NCBI GenBank assembly: GCA_937146765.1
Contig: CAKZRP010000045.1
Span: 1 to 60,049, forward strand
DNA from: an uncultured Paracoccaceae bacterium
GTDB lineage: Bacteria > Pseudomonadota > Alphaproteobacteria > Rhodobacterales > Rhodobacteraceae
Reading direction: 5' to 3'
DNA length: 60,049 nucleotides
A program made the translations under genes and the position numbers. The first letter of the stretch is position 1, and each line of letters opens with the position of its first letter. A model generated the notes under the pieces. That model worked only from the letters and a program-made list of their open reading frames with translations, was not told where the DNA came from and did not search any database. Positions 43,230 to 51,032 of the stretch are shown in pieces.

Positions 43230-44009
43230 TCAGATCGTCATATTGGTGGCGCCACCGTCGAGCAGGATGTTCTGGCCGATGATGAAACCTGCATGCTGCG
43301 AGCAGAGGAAGGCACAGGCGGCGCCGAACTCCTGCCGGGTGCCGTAGCGACCGGCGGGAATGGTGGCGGCGCGCTTGGCCTTTGCGTCTTCCATGCTGAT
43401 GCCCTGCGCCTGCGACACGCCGGTGTCGAGCGAGATCGCGCGGTCGGTGGCATGGATGCCTGGCAAAAGGTTGTTGATCGTGACGCCCTTGCCCGCCACC
43501 TGACGCGAGGTGCCTGCGACATAGCCGGTGAGACCCGCGCGCGCCGAATTCGACAGGCCCAAGGCCGGGATCGGGGCCTTCACCGATTGCGAGGTGATAT
43601 TGACCACCCGGCCCCAGCCCCTGTCCATCATCCCCGGCAGCAGCGCCTTCATCAGCGCAATCGGGGTCAGCATGTTGGCATCCAGCGCCTTGATGAAATC
43701 CTCGCGCTCCCAATCGCTCCAGAGGCCCGGCGGCGGGCCACCGGCATTGGTGACGAGGATATCGACGCCCTTGGCCTTGTCGATCAATGCGCTGCGCGCC
43801 GCTTCGTCGGTGACGTCGCAGGCGAGGGTCTCCACCGTGACGCCGAAGCGGGCCCGGATATCGGCGGCGGCCGCCTCCAGCGCCTCGGATCCCCGGGCGT
43901 TCATCACCAGATCGACGCCCGCCTCTGCCAGCGCCTCGGCGCAGCCCAGCCCCAGCCCCTTGCTCGAGGCGCAGACCAGCGCCCGTTTGCCGCGAATACC
44001 CAGATCCAT
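43230..44009 (-). CDS. SDR-family protein without the canonical YxxxK
   Basis: Protein of 259 residues. RALVCASSKGLGLGCAEALA is the cofactor-binding loop (TGxxxGxG replaced by CASSKGLGLG), ILVTNAGGPPPGLWSDWERE replaces the NNAG motif, and VVNITSQSVKAPIPALGLSN then SARAGLTGYVAG stands where YxxxK should be, with Leu and Ala at the usual Tyr and Lys sites. LDGGATNMTI ends the protein as in 3-oxoacyl-ACP-reductase-like SDRs. It belongs to a known divergent subgroup, possibly with altered chemistry. ATG 44009 has GGGAG upstream. Confidence 0.8.
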   Translation of the reverse strand: MDLGIRGKRALVCASSKGLGLGCAEALAEAGVDLVMNARGSEALEAAAADIRARFGVTVETLACDVTDEAARSALIDKAKGVDILVTNAGGPPPGLWSDWEREDFIKALDANMLTPIALMKALLPGMMDRGWGRVVNITSQSVKAPIPALGLSNSARAGLTGYVAGTSRQVAGKGVTINNLLPGIHATDRAISLDTGVSQAQGISMEDAKAKRAATIPAGRYGTRQEFGAACAFLCSQHAGFIIGQNILLDGGATNMTI

Positions 44010-44237
44010 GATGATGCTCCCGAATTGCATGTTTGCGGGCAAACTGGCAGCGCCGCCGGGGAATTGCCAGATGCGATGCCGCCGAGGCCGCGATTTTTTC
44101 GCCGCGGGCGCGGGTTCTCCATTGTGATCCTGCGGGATCTTGCCTCGCCCTATACCGATTGTTTACCACAGTAGGCGGAGACTTGGCGCTGCCGGAACCG
44201 GTCCGGCCGCCCCCTTAGAGAAGAAAGCCCAACCGCC

Positions 44238-45245
44238 GTGCGCCGCGAGACCCTGTCGATCCAATCCATCCCGGCCTATCCCGCCGCCCGGTTCCGCGTC
44301 GACTTCGGCGCCCATGCCGGCGACCCCATCGGGGTGCTGGAGGATCTGGTGATGGATGACGTCTACGAGTTGACGGAGGGCGCCGCGCCCCGTCGCCTCG
44401 GGCTGGAGGCGCGGGCGGATGGCAGTTTCCGCATCCATGGCGATACCGAGCTTGGCACGCCCGGGGCGGCGCTGTTTCTCGACTGCGCCCTCACCCTGAT
44501 GGCGGATCCCGGCGACAGTCTCGAGGCGCTGGTGCTGGTGGAGGTCGATGCGGAGGGGCTGATTGCGGACCTGTTCCTGCTGCCGCTGGCCCCCTTGCAG
44601 CCGCAGGTCGGTTACCGCCTGGTCAGCGCCTGTCGCGAGAGTGCGCGGCAGGTTCTGGCGCAGATGGCCTGCGTGTCCTTTACCCGTGGCACCCGCATCA
44701 CCCTCGGCACCGGAGCGCAGGTGGCGATCGAGGATCTCAAGCCCGGCGACCGGGTGCTGACCCGCGACAGCGGCGTGCAGGAGATCACCTGGATCGGCCG
44801 CAGCACCGCACGCGCGGTGGGGGCGATGGCGCCCATCCTGATCCGGGCCGGGGTGCTCAACAATGCCGGCGACCTTCTGGTCAGCCCCGATCACCGGCTG
44901 ATGCTCTATCAGCGCAGCGACGAAATCGGCGCCGGCAGCGCCGAGATCCTGGTGCGGGCGGGGGATCTGGTCAATGGCGACAGCGTGGTGGTGCAGGAAG
45001 GCGGCTTTGTCGACTATTTCCAACTGCTCTTCGACCGCCATCACATCATCTACGCGGAAGGCATCGCGGCGGAATCGCTGCTGCTGGATCCGCTGACCCG
45101 GAAGGTGCTGCCGGACGACCTTCAGGCGGCCTTGCCCGAGGGGCTGAAGCATGGCAGCCGCGCCGATCACGGGGTCGATGTCAGCCGGGCGCTGCCCGAC
45201 CGCCCCGACCTCGTCGACATGCTGCGGCGCGCCTCGCTGCGCTAG
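44238..45245 (+). CDS. Hint-domain protein
   Basis: Protein of 335 residues from a GTG start with AGAAGAAAG upstream. The first 140 residues are an unrecognised beta-rich domain. The Hint domain starts near 145: ACVSFTRGTRITLGTGAQVA then IEDLKPGDRVLTRDSGVQEI; SPDHRLMLYQ lies at 216-225, and YFQLLFDRHHIIYAEGIAAE near 260. In related proteins a Cys directly precedes FTxGT; here that position is Ser 147, with Cys 145 two residues away. Ser can serve in hedgehog/intein self-splicing chemistry, so autoprocessing remains possible. No signal peptide. Function unknown. Confidence 0.8.
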   Translation: MRRETLSIQSIPAYPAARFRVDFGAHAGDPIGVLEDLVMDDVYELTEGAAPRRLGLEARADGSFRIHGDTELGTPGAALFLDCALTLMADPGDSLEALVLVEVDAEGLIADLFLLPLAPLQPQVGYRLVSACRESARQVLAQMACVSFTRGTRITLGTGAQVAIEDLKPGDRVLTRDSGVQEITWIGRSTARAVGAMAPILIRAGVLNNAGDLLVSPDHRLMLYQRSDEIGAGSAEILVRAGDLVNGDSVVVQEGGFVDYFQLLFDRHHIIYAEGIAAESLLLDPLTRKVLPDDLQAALPEGLKHGSRADHGVDVSRALPDRPDLVDMLRRASLR

Positions 45246-45263
45246 GGCGCGCCAAGGGCCGCC

Positions 45264-45647
45264 TTAGCTGCGACGGTGCTGCATACGGGCAAACCCCGCG
45301 CCTTCCTGCATCCCGGCCATGAAGGCCTCCGCCACCCCCGGCGCGGTGGCCACATGCCCCTCCGGATGCGCCACATGCGGCGCGGCGGCACCCGGACGAT
45401 GTGCCCCCTCCGGCTCCAGCTCCTGTCCGACGACGCTCTTCAGAAGCAGGAACAGGCCGGAGGCGCCGAACCAGAGGCAGGCCAGGATCAGCCCCGCCAT
45501 CGCATGACTCTGCCCGGCCTCACGCAGCGCGGCATAGAGCGCAGAGGAGGCAAAGCCTGCCCCCACCATCGCGCTCAGCCCGCAGCAGGTGGCGAAAAGA
45601 GCCCGGCGCGCGCTGCGCCGGGCGGATGTTCTGAGCCACGTCAGCAT
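45264..45647 (-). CDS. Holin-like / small membrane protein
   Basis: Protein of 127 residues with two membrane segments (FATCCGLSAMVGAGFASSAL; AMAGLILACLWFGASGLFLL), an arginine-rich N-terminus and a His/Ala-rich tail. This layout matches phage-holin-superfamily 6 or Phage_holin_3-like proteins often encoded next to DUF883 proteins. It starts 4 bases after the DUF883 gene, so they form a pair. Confidence 0.6.
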   Translation of the reverse strand: MLTWLRTSARRSARRALFATCCGLSAMVGAGFASSALYAALREAGQSHAMAGLILACLWFGASGLFLLLKSVVGQELEPEGAHRPGAAAPHVAHPEGHVATAPGVAEAFMAGMQEGAGFARMQHRRS

Positions 45648-45651
45648 CGGA

Positions 45652-45945
45652 TCAGCGGCGGTTGCTCAGGTAGCCCAGAGCAAAGCCGAGACCGGCGGCA
45701 ATCGCGGTGGCGGCCAGCGGCTGGGCGCGCACCGCGTCCTCGGCCTGGCGGGTCATCTGCGCGGCACTGTCGGCCACGGCCTTGCCCTGCGCAAGAGCGG
45801 CATCGCGGGCGGCGTCGCGGGCCTTGGTCGCGCGGTCCTTGGCCAGCTCGGAGACGGAATGGGTCAGCGTCGCCATATCGGCGCGCAGCACCTCCATCTG
45901 GGCGGCAATATCATCGGGGGTCGGGGCGGTGGTGTCCTTCGGCAT
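45652..45945 (-). CDS. DUF883-family (ElaB/YqjD-like) protein
   Basis: Protein of 97 residues. An amphipathic helix of about 65 residues (TPDDIAAQMEVLRADMATLT then KARDAARDAALAQGKAVADS) ends in one C-terminal membrane segment, PLAATAIAAGLGFALGYLSN. ElaB/YqjD relatives tether ribosomes or stress factors to the membrane. GAGGAC upstream of the ATG supports the start. Confidence 0.75.
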   Translation of the reverse strand: MPKDTTAPTPDDIAAQMEVLRADMATLTHSVSELAKDRATKARDAARDAALAQGKAVADSAAQMTRQAEDAVRAQPLAATAIAAGLGFALGYLSNRR

Positions 45946-46148
45946 GGGAAGTCCTCCTCAATCTGCTGTTAGCGTCACATTCGAATGGAAAACGCGACGG
46001 CGCGCAGATTGTTCCAAAGGATAGCGTGCAACCCTTGCGTTTTTTGCGGCGCGCCCCTGCCCGCCACCAGCCCGCCACCAGCCTGCCACTGGCCCCTGCC
46101 CCCCTGTGCCGCTGCTGCTTTTCCTTGCCAGTTTGCCGCTTTGTGGAT

Positions 46149-47768
46149 ATGGCCAGCCCCATGTTGGACACCGCTCAAAACCGCCCCGAATTGCCGCCCG
46201 AGATCGCGCGGCGCCGCACCTTTGCGATCATCTCGCACCCGGATGCGGGCAAGACCACCTTGACCGAAAAATTCCTCCTTTACGGGGGTGCCATCCAGAT
46301 GGCCGGTCAGGTGCGTGCCAAGGGCGAGGCGCGCCGGACGCGGTCGGACTTCATGCAGATGGAAAAGGACCGCGGCATCTCCGTCTCGGCCTCTGCCATG
46401 TCCTTCGACTACGGCAAGTTCCGCTTCAACCTCGTCGACACGCCGGGCCACTCGGACTTTTCCGAAGACACCTACCGCACGCTGACGGCGGTGGATGCGG
46501 CGGTGATGGTGATCGACGGGGCCAAGGGTGTGGAAAGCCAGACCCAGAAGCTGTTCGAGGTCTGCCGCCTGCGCGACCTGCCGATCCTGACCTTCTGCAA
46601 CAAGATGGACCGCGAGAGCCGCGACATCTTCGAGATCATCGACGAGATCCAGGAGATGCTGGCGATCGACGTGACCCCGGCCTCCTGGCCGATCGGCGTC
46701 GGGCGCGATTTCATCGGCTGTTATGACCTCTTGCGCGACCGGCTGGAGCTGATGGACCGCGCCGACCGCAACAAGGTGGCGACCAGCATCTCCATCGACG
46801 GGCTGGACGATCCCAAACTGGCGGAACATGTTCCCGCGCATCTGTTGGAAAAGCTGCACGAGGAGCTGGAGATGGCGCGCGAGCTTCTGCCCGCGCTCGA
46901 TCCGCAATCGGTGCTCGAAGGGCATATGACCCCGATCTGGTTCGGCTCCGCCATCAACTCCTTTGGCGTCAAGGAGCTGATGGAGGGGATTGGCAAATAC
47001 GGTCCCGAACCGCAGGTGCAATCGGCCGAACCGCGCAAGATCGCGCCGGAGGAAACCAAGGTCGCCGGATTTGTCTTCAAGGTGCAGGCGAACATGGACC
47101 CCAAGCACCGCGACCGGGTGGCCTTTGTCCGCCTCGCCTCGGGCCATTTCAAGCGTGGCATGAAGCTCACGCATGTGCGCACCAAGAAGCCGATGGCGAT
47201 CTCCAATCCGGTCCTCTTCCTCGCCTCCGACCGCGAATTGGCCGAGGAAGCCTGGGGCGGCGACATCATCGGCATCCCGAACCACGGCCAGCTGCGCATT
47301 GGCGACACGCTGACCGAGGGCGAGGCGCTGCGGGTGACCGGCATTCCCTCCTTCGCGCCGGAGCTCTTGCAGGGCGTGCGGGCGGGCGATCCGTTGAAGG
47401 CCAAACACCTCGAGAAGGCGCTGATGCAATTTGCCGAGGAAGGGGCCGCCAAAGTGTTCAAGCCCTCGATCGGCTCGGGCTTCATCGTTGGCGTCGTCGG
47501 CCAGCTGCAGTTCGAGGTGCTCGCCAGCCGGATCGAGCTGGAATACGGGCTGCCGGTGCGCTTTGAGGCCTCGCAGTTCACCTCCGCCCGCTGGGTCACG
47601 GGGCCGAAGGCGGAGATGGAGAAATTCGTCAATACCAACAAGCAGCACATCGCCCATGACAACGATGGCGACGTGGTCTACCTCACGCGGCTGCAATGGG
47701 ACATCGACCGGGTGGTGCGGGATTATCCCGACTTGAAACTGGCGGCGACCAAGGAAATGATGGTGTGA
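46149..47768 (+). CDS. prfC: Peptide chain release factor 3
   Basis: Protein of 539 residues. FAIISHPDAGKTTLTEKFLL is the G1 loop, RGISVSASAMSFDYGKFRFN and LVDTPGHSDFSEDTYRTLTA are the switch regions, TFCNKMDRESRDIFEIID is G4; domains II and III follow with VGVVGQLQFEVLASRIELEY. RF3 is a GTPase that recycles RF1 and RF2. The start could also be ATG 46161 (MLDTAQNRP), which resembles other prfC proteins; neither has a clear Shine-Dalgarno. The 200 bases upstream hold short CCCGCCACCAG tandem repeats. Confidence 0.95.
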   Translation: MASPMLDTAQNRPELPPEIARRRTFAIISHPDAGKTTLTEKFLLYGGAIQMAGQVRAKGEARRTRSDFMQMEKDRGISVSASAMSFDYGKFRFNLVDTPGHSDFSEDTYRTLTAVDAAVMVIDGAKGVESQTQKLFEVCRLRDLPILTFCNKMDRESRDIFEIIDEIQEMLAIDVTPASWPIGVGRDFIGCYDLLRDRLELMDRADRNKVATSISIDGLDDPKLAEHVPAHLLEKLHEELEMARELLPALDPQSVLEGHMTPIWFGSAINSFGVKELMEGIGKYGPEPQVQSAEPRKIAPEETKVAGFVFKVQANMDPKHRDRVAFVRLASGHFKRGMKLTHVRTKKPMAISNPVLFLASDRELAEEAWGGDIIGIPNHGQLRIGDTLTEGEALRVTGIPSFAPELLQGVRAGDPLKAKHLEKALMQFAEEGAAKVFKPSIGSGFIVGVVGQLQFEVLASRIELEYGLPVRFEASQFTSARWVTGPKAEMEKFVNTNKQHIAHDNDGDVVYLTRLQWDIDRVVRDYPDLKLAATKEMMV

Positions 47769-47773
47769 ACCGG

Positions 47774-47808
47774 CGGGCGCCCTGACACGGGGGCGCCCGT
47801 TTTCTTTT
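47774..47808 (+). terminator. Terminator after prfC
   Basis: CGGGCGCCC (47774-47782) pairs with GGGCGCCCG (47791-47799), followed by TTTTCTTTT to 47808. A TTG in the T-run is not a plausible start for the following gene. Confidence 0.9.
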
Positions 47809-47836
47809 GTCCGCCCCGCCAGACGAGGAGCTTGCG

Positions 47837-48781
47837 TTGCTGCCACAGCCCACCTGGGGCCTTGTCGCCACCATCAAGGCCGAGGCCGAAGCCATCCTCG
47901 ACTTTGCCGCCTGGCACCTGGAGCAGGGCGCCCATCGACTGCTGCTCTATCTCGACGCTCCCTGTCCCGCTGCACTGCCGCATCTGCAGAGCCATCCGCG
48001 GATCCGGGTGATCGTCACCGATGCCGCCCATTGGCAGAAGCGCCGGGGACGGGTGCCGGAGAAACACCAGGTCCGCCAGAGCCTGAACGCCACCCGCGCC
48101 TATCGCCGACAGACCGGGGATCTGGACTGGCTGATCCATCTGGACGTGGATGAATTCCTCTGGTCCAAGGCCCCGGTGGCCCACCATCTGGCAGCCCTGT
48201 CGCAGGAGGCTCTCTGCGCCCGGGTGCGCCCGCTGGAAAAACTCGCCGGCGGGCAGGAGAGCTTCAAGGCGCGGGTGCCGCCCGGGCCGGAGCAGGCAGA
48301 GACCCTCGCCCGGCTCTATCCGCGCTATGGCGCCTATGTGAAGGGCGGGTTCATCAGCCATGTGCAGGGCAAGCTGTTCCTGCGCACCGGCCTCAAGGAC
48401 GTCGATCTGCGCATCCACAACGCCTTTGTCGCAGGCGAAGAGAATCCGGGCAAGGTCGAGCTGCCGCAGGTCGATCTCTGCCATATCCATGCACGGGACT
48501 GGGCGCAGTGGCGCGACCACTACCGCTACCGGTTGCTGAAAGGCTCCTACCGGGCCGAGCTCAGCCCCGCCCGCAACCGCGAGCTGGGCGGGGTCAGCCT
48601 GCACGAGCTGCTTTGTCTCCTCGAAGCGGAGGAAGGCGAATCCGGCCTGCGCGGGTTCTTTGACGAAGTCTGCGCCGAGGGCCCTGCCCTCTCTGCCGCG
48701 CTGGCGGCAGAGGGGCTGTTGCGCCGCTGCCCCTTGCCTCTGGCCCGGATCCGGGCGAAACAGTTTCCCGACTTCCCGTGA
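47837..48781 (+). CDS. Glycosyltransferase family 2-like protein, diverged
   Basis: Protein of 314 residues from TTG 47837, with GAGGAG 6 bases upstream. LVATIKAEAEAILDFAAWHL corresponds to the KNE..LLEWIAYH motif of the cluster proteins, and LIHLDVDEFLWSKAPVAHHL carries the DVDEF site. VDLCHIHARDWAQWRDHYRY corresponds to the late Asn-His block. It is thus a distant fourth relative, away from the 10716-15941 cluster. The frame's earlier TTG lies inside the prfC terminator and was rejected. Confidence 0.7.
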   Translation: MLPQPTWGLVATIKAEAEAILDFAAWHLEQGAHRLLLYLDAPCPAALPHLQSHPRIRVIVTDAAHWQKRRGRVPEKHQVRQSLNATRAYRRQTGDLDWLIHLDVDEFLWSKAPVAHHLAALSQEALCARVRPLEKLAGGQESFKARVPPGPEQAETLARLYPRYGAYVKGGFISHVQGKLFLRTGLKDVDLRIHNAFVAGEENPGKVELPQVDLCHIHARDWAQWRDHYRYRLLKGSYRAELSPARNRELGGVSLHELLCLLEAEEGESGLRGFFDEVCAEGPALSAALAAEGLLRRCPLPLARIRAKQFPDFP

Positions 48782-48965
48782 ACTGTTCCCCAAAAACGCC
48801 AAAAGCCTGTGAATTTCGGCGGAAATTCGCGATCATTTGACCGTATCTCGCATTTTTGCTATGTGGCGCGGCATCCGGGGACGCTCTGGCTCACCAGGGG
48901 TCCAACTGATACCGGACTATAGACACACGCGCGGGCCAGGTCAGTGTCCGCAAAAACGGACGCAT

Positions 48966-50486
48966 ATGACAAAATTCACCGATCTGAACCTCAATCCAAA
49001 AGTCCTCAAAGCCATTGAGGAAGCAGGATACGAAACCCCCACCCCGATTCAGGCAGGTGCGATTCCCGCCGCATTGGAAGGGCGCGACGTGCTCGGGATT
49101 GCGCAGACCGGCACCGGCAAGACGGCCTCCTTCACCCTGCCGATGATCACCCGACTCGCCCGTGGTCGCGCCCGCGCCCGGATGCCGCGCAGCCTCGTGC
49201 TCTGCCCGACGCGGGAACTGGCAGCCCAGGTGGCCGAAAACTTCGACACCTATGCCAAACACGTGAAGCTGACGAAGGCGCTGCTGATCGGCGGCGTCTC
49301 CTTCAAGGAACAGGATGCCGCCATCGACCGTGGTGTCGACGTGCTGATCGCAACCCCCGGCCGCCTGCTGGACCATTTCGAGCGCGGCAAGCTCCTGCTC
49401 ACCGGCATCGAGATCATGGTGGTGGACGAGGCAGACCGGATGCTCGACATGGGCTTCATCCCGGATATCGAACGTATCTTCTCGCTGACGCCCTTCACCC
49501 GCCAGACGCTGTTCTTCTCCGCCACCATGGCGCCGGAGATCGAGCGCATTACCAATACCTTCCTCTCCGGCCCCGAGCGGGTTGAGATCGCGCGGCAGGC
49601 CACCACTTCCGAGACGATCGAACAGGCCGTGGTGATGTTCAAGGCCTCGCGCAAGGACCGCGAGGCGAGCGAGAAGCGCAACGTACTGCGCGCGCTGATC
49701 GACGCCGAGGGCGAGAAGATCAAGAACGCGATCATCTTCTGCAATCGCAAGACCGATGTGGATATCGTGTCCAAGTCGCTGAAGAAATACGGCTATGACG
49801 CCGCCCCGATCCATGGCGACCTCGACCAGAGCCAGCGCACCCGCACGCTTGAGGGATTCCGCGAAGGCAGCCTCAAGATCCTCGTCGCCTCCGATGTGGC
49901 GGCCCGTGGTCTCGATGTGCCCTCGGTGAGCCATGTGTTCAACTTCGACGTGCCCGGCCATGCCGAGGACTATGTGCACCGAATCGGCCGGACCGGCCGC
50001 GCCGGGCGCGAGGGCAAGGCCTTCACCATCTGCAGCCCGCGTGACGAGAAGGCACTGGATGCGGTGGAAAACCTGGTCCAGAAGCAGATCACCCGGCTGG
50101 AAAGCCCGGTGAAACCCGCGACCCGCTCCAGCGAGGCTGTGGAGGCAACCGAGGACAAGCCCGCCAAGCGCACGCGCAGCCGCTCTTCCACAGCCAAATC
50201 CGCCACGCCCAAACCCGCTCCGGCTGCCAAGCCGCAGGCGGAGGCTGTCGTCGACGAGGGCGAGGCCCCGGTGGAGCGCAGCGAAACCCGGACCGAGCGC
50301 AGCGACACCCGCCCCGAGCGCAGCGACACCCGCCCCGAGCGCAGCAGCTCCTCCGAACGGGGAGACAGTTCCAAGTCGCGCTCGCGCAGCCGCAAGGACG
50401 ACCGCCGTGATGAGAAGGTCGTGGGCATGGGCGACCACCTGCCGAGCTTCATCGCGCTCAGCTTCGCCGAACGCCGCGCCGGCTGA
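48966..50486 (+). CDS. DEAD-box RNA helicase
   Basis: Protein of 506 residues. TPTPIQAGAIP is the Q motif, GIAQTGTGKTASF motif I, PTRELAAQV Ia, ATPGRLLDH Ib, VVDEADRMLDMGF motif II, FFSATM III, IIFCNRKTDVD IV, SDVAARGLDVPSV V and YVHRIGRTGRAGREG VI. The C-terminal 130 residues are basic and repetitive, including ERSDTRP copies, and probably bind RNA. RhlE or CsdA-like by layout. The ATG at 48966 is taken from the conserved MTKFTDLNL; upstream in-frame sequence is unconserved. Confidence 0.92.
   Translation: MTKFTDLNLNPKVLKAIEEAGYETPTPIQAGAIPAALEGRDVLGIAQTGTGKTASFTLPMITRLARGRARARMPRSLVLCPTRELAAQVAENFDTYAKHVKLTKALLIGGVSFKEQDAAIDRGVDVLIATPGRLLDHFERGKLLLTGIEIMVVDEADRMLDMGFIPDIERIFSLTPFTRQTLFFSATMAPEIERITNTFLSGPERVEIARQATTSETIEQAVVMFKASRKDREASEKRNVLRALIDAEGEKIKNAIIFCNRKTDVDIVSKSLKKYGYDAAPIHGDLDQSQRTRTLEGFREGSLKILVASDVAARGLDVPSVSHVFNFDVPGHAEDYVHRIGRTGRAGREGKAFTICSPRDEKALDAVENLVQKQITRLESPVKPATRSSEAVEATEDKPAKRTRSRSSTAKSATPKPAPAAKPQAEAVVDEGEAPVERSETRTERSDTRPERSDTRPERSSSSERGDSSKSRSRSRKDDRRDEKVVGMGDHLPSFIALSFAERRAG
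50274..50336 (+). repeat. 21-bp tandem repeat inside the DEAD-box gene
   Basis: Two exact 21-bp units (50295-50315 and 50316-50336) and one diverged unit before them encode ERSDTRP-type heptads in the disordered tail. Confidence 0.8.
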
Positions 50487-50510
50487 TCGCGCCAGAGGCC
50501 AGACAAAAGG

Positions 50511-50542
50511 AAAACCGCCCTGCCCCCGGCACGGGCGGTTTT
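50511..50542 (+). terminator. Terminator after the DEAD-box gene
   Basis: AAAACCGCCC (50511-50520) pairs with GGGCGGTTTT (50533-50542), followed by CTCTT. Confidence 0.88.
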
Positions 50543-50599
50543 CTCTTGCCCCCTCCCGTTCACATTCTGCTTCACAGACTGCCCAGATTTGCAGCAACA

Positions 50600-50624
50600 G
50601 CATAGCGGGATTGCCAAGCTATGC
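50600..50624. promoter_or_regulatory. Inverted repeat upstream of the small gene
   Basis: GCATAGC (50600-50606) and GCTATGC (50618-50624) flank 11 bases, 70 bases before the ATG at 50694. Candidate operator for the small gene. Confidence 0.4.
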
Positions 50625-50693
50625 GATGTGCCCTCGGCCGGGATCGCCTACATCATCGGCAAGACACTGATCCGATAGACGATAGGTAGACCC

Positions 50694-50867
50694 ATGGAAC
50701 TCTCCTCCATCACCCCGCTGCACAGCGACGAAATGAAAGCCATCGAAGCCCGCGCCCGCCAGCTGCGCGCCGAAGCTTTCTCCGCCATGCTCTCCAGCCT
50801 CGGCACGGGGCTTGTGCGCCTGATCAAGGCACCGGCGCATCTCTTCGCGCGCCCGCGCGCGGCCTGA
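50694..50867 (+). CDS. Small protein of 57 residues, unrecognised
   Basis: MELSSITPLHSDEMKAIEAR starts a charged helix; QLRAEAFSAMLSSLGTGLVR then LIKAPAHL forms an amphipathic second half with a basic end. AGGT lies 6-7 bases before the ATG and a strong terminator follows 26 bases after the stop, so it looks like an independent gene. I do not recognise the family. The length and helical pattern resemble DUF1127-like or membrane-surface peptides, but the DUF1127 signature is missing. Confidence 0.6.
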   Translation: MELSSITPLHSDEMKAIEARARQLRAEAFSAMLSSLGTGLVRLIKAPAHLFARPRAA

Positions 50868-50892
50868 GACCGCCCGACAGCGCGAAATGAAA

Positions 50893-50928
50893 GACGCCCG
50901 GCGCTTCCCAGCACCGGGCGTTTTCTTT
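50893..50928 (+). terminator. Terminator after the small gene
   Basis: ACGCCCGG (50893-50900) pairs with CCGGGCGT (50913-50920), followed by TTTCTTTT. Confidence 0.88.
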
Positions 50929-51032
50929 TGGCCTCGGACCTCCCGGAGGGAACTGGCCCCTTGGGGCCAGTCGGTGTCAGGCGGGGGCCGTCGGGGGCAG
51001 CGCCCCCTTCCCCCAAGACCCCGGCTCAGACC

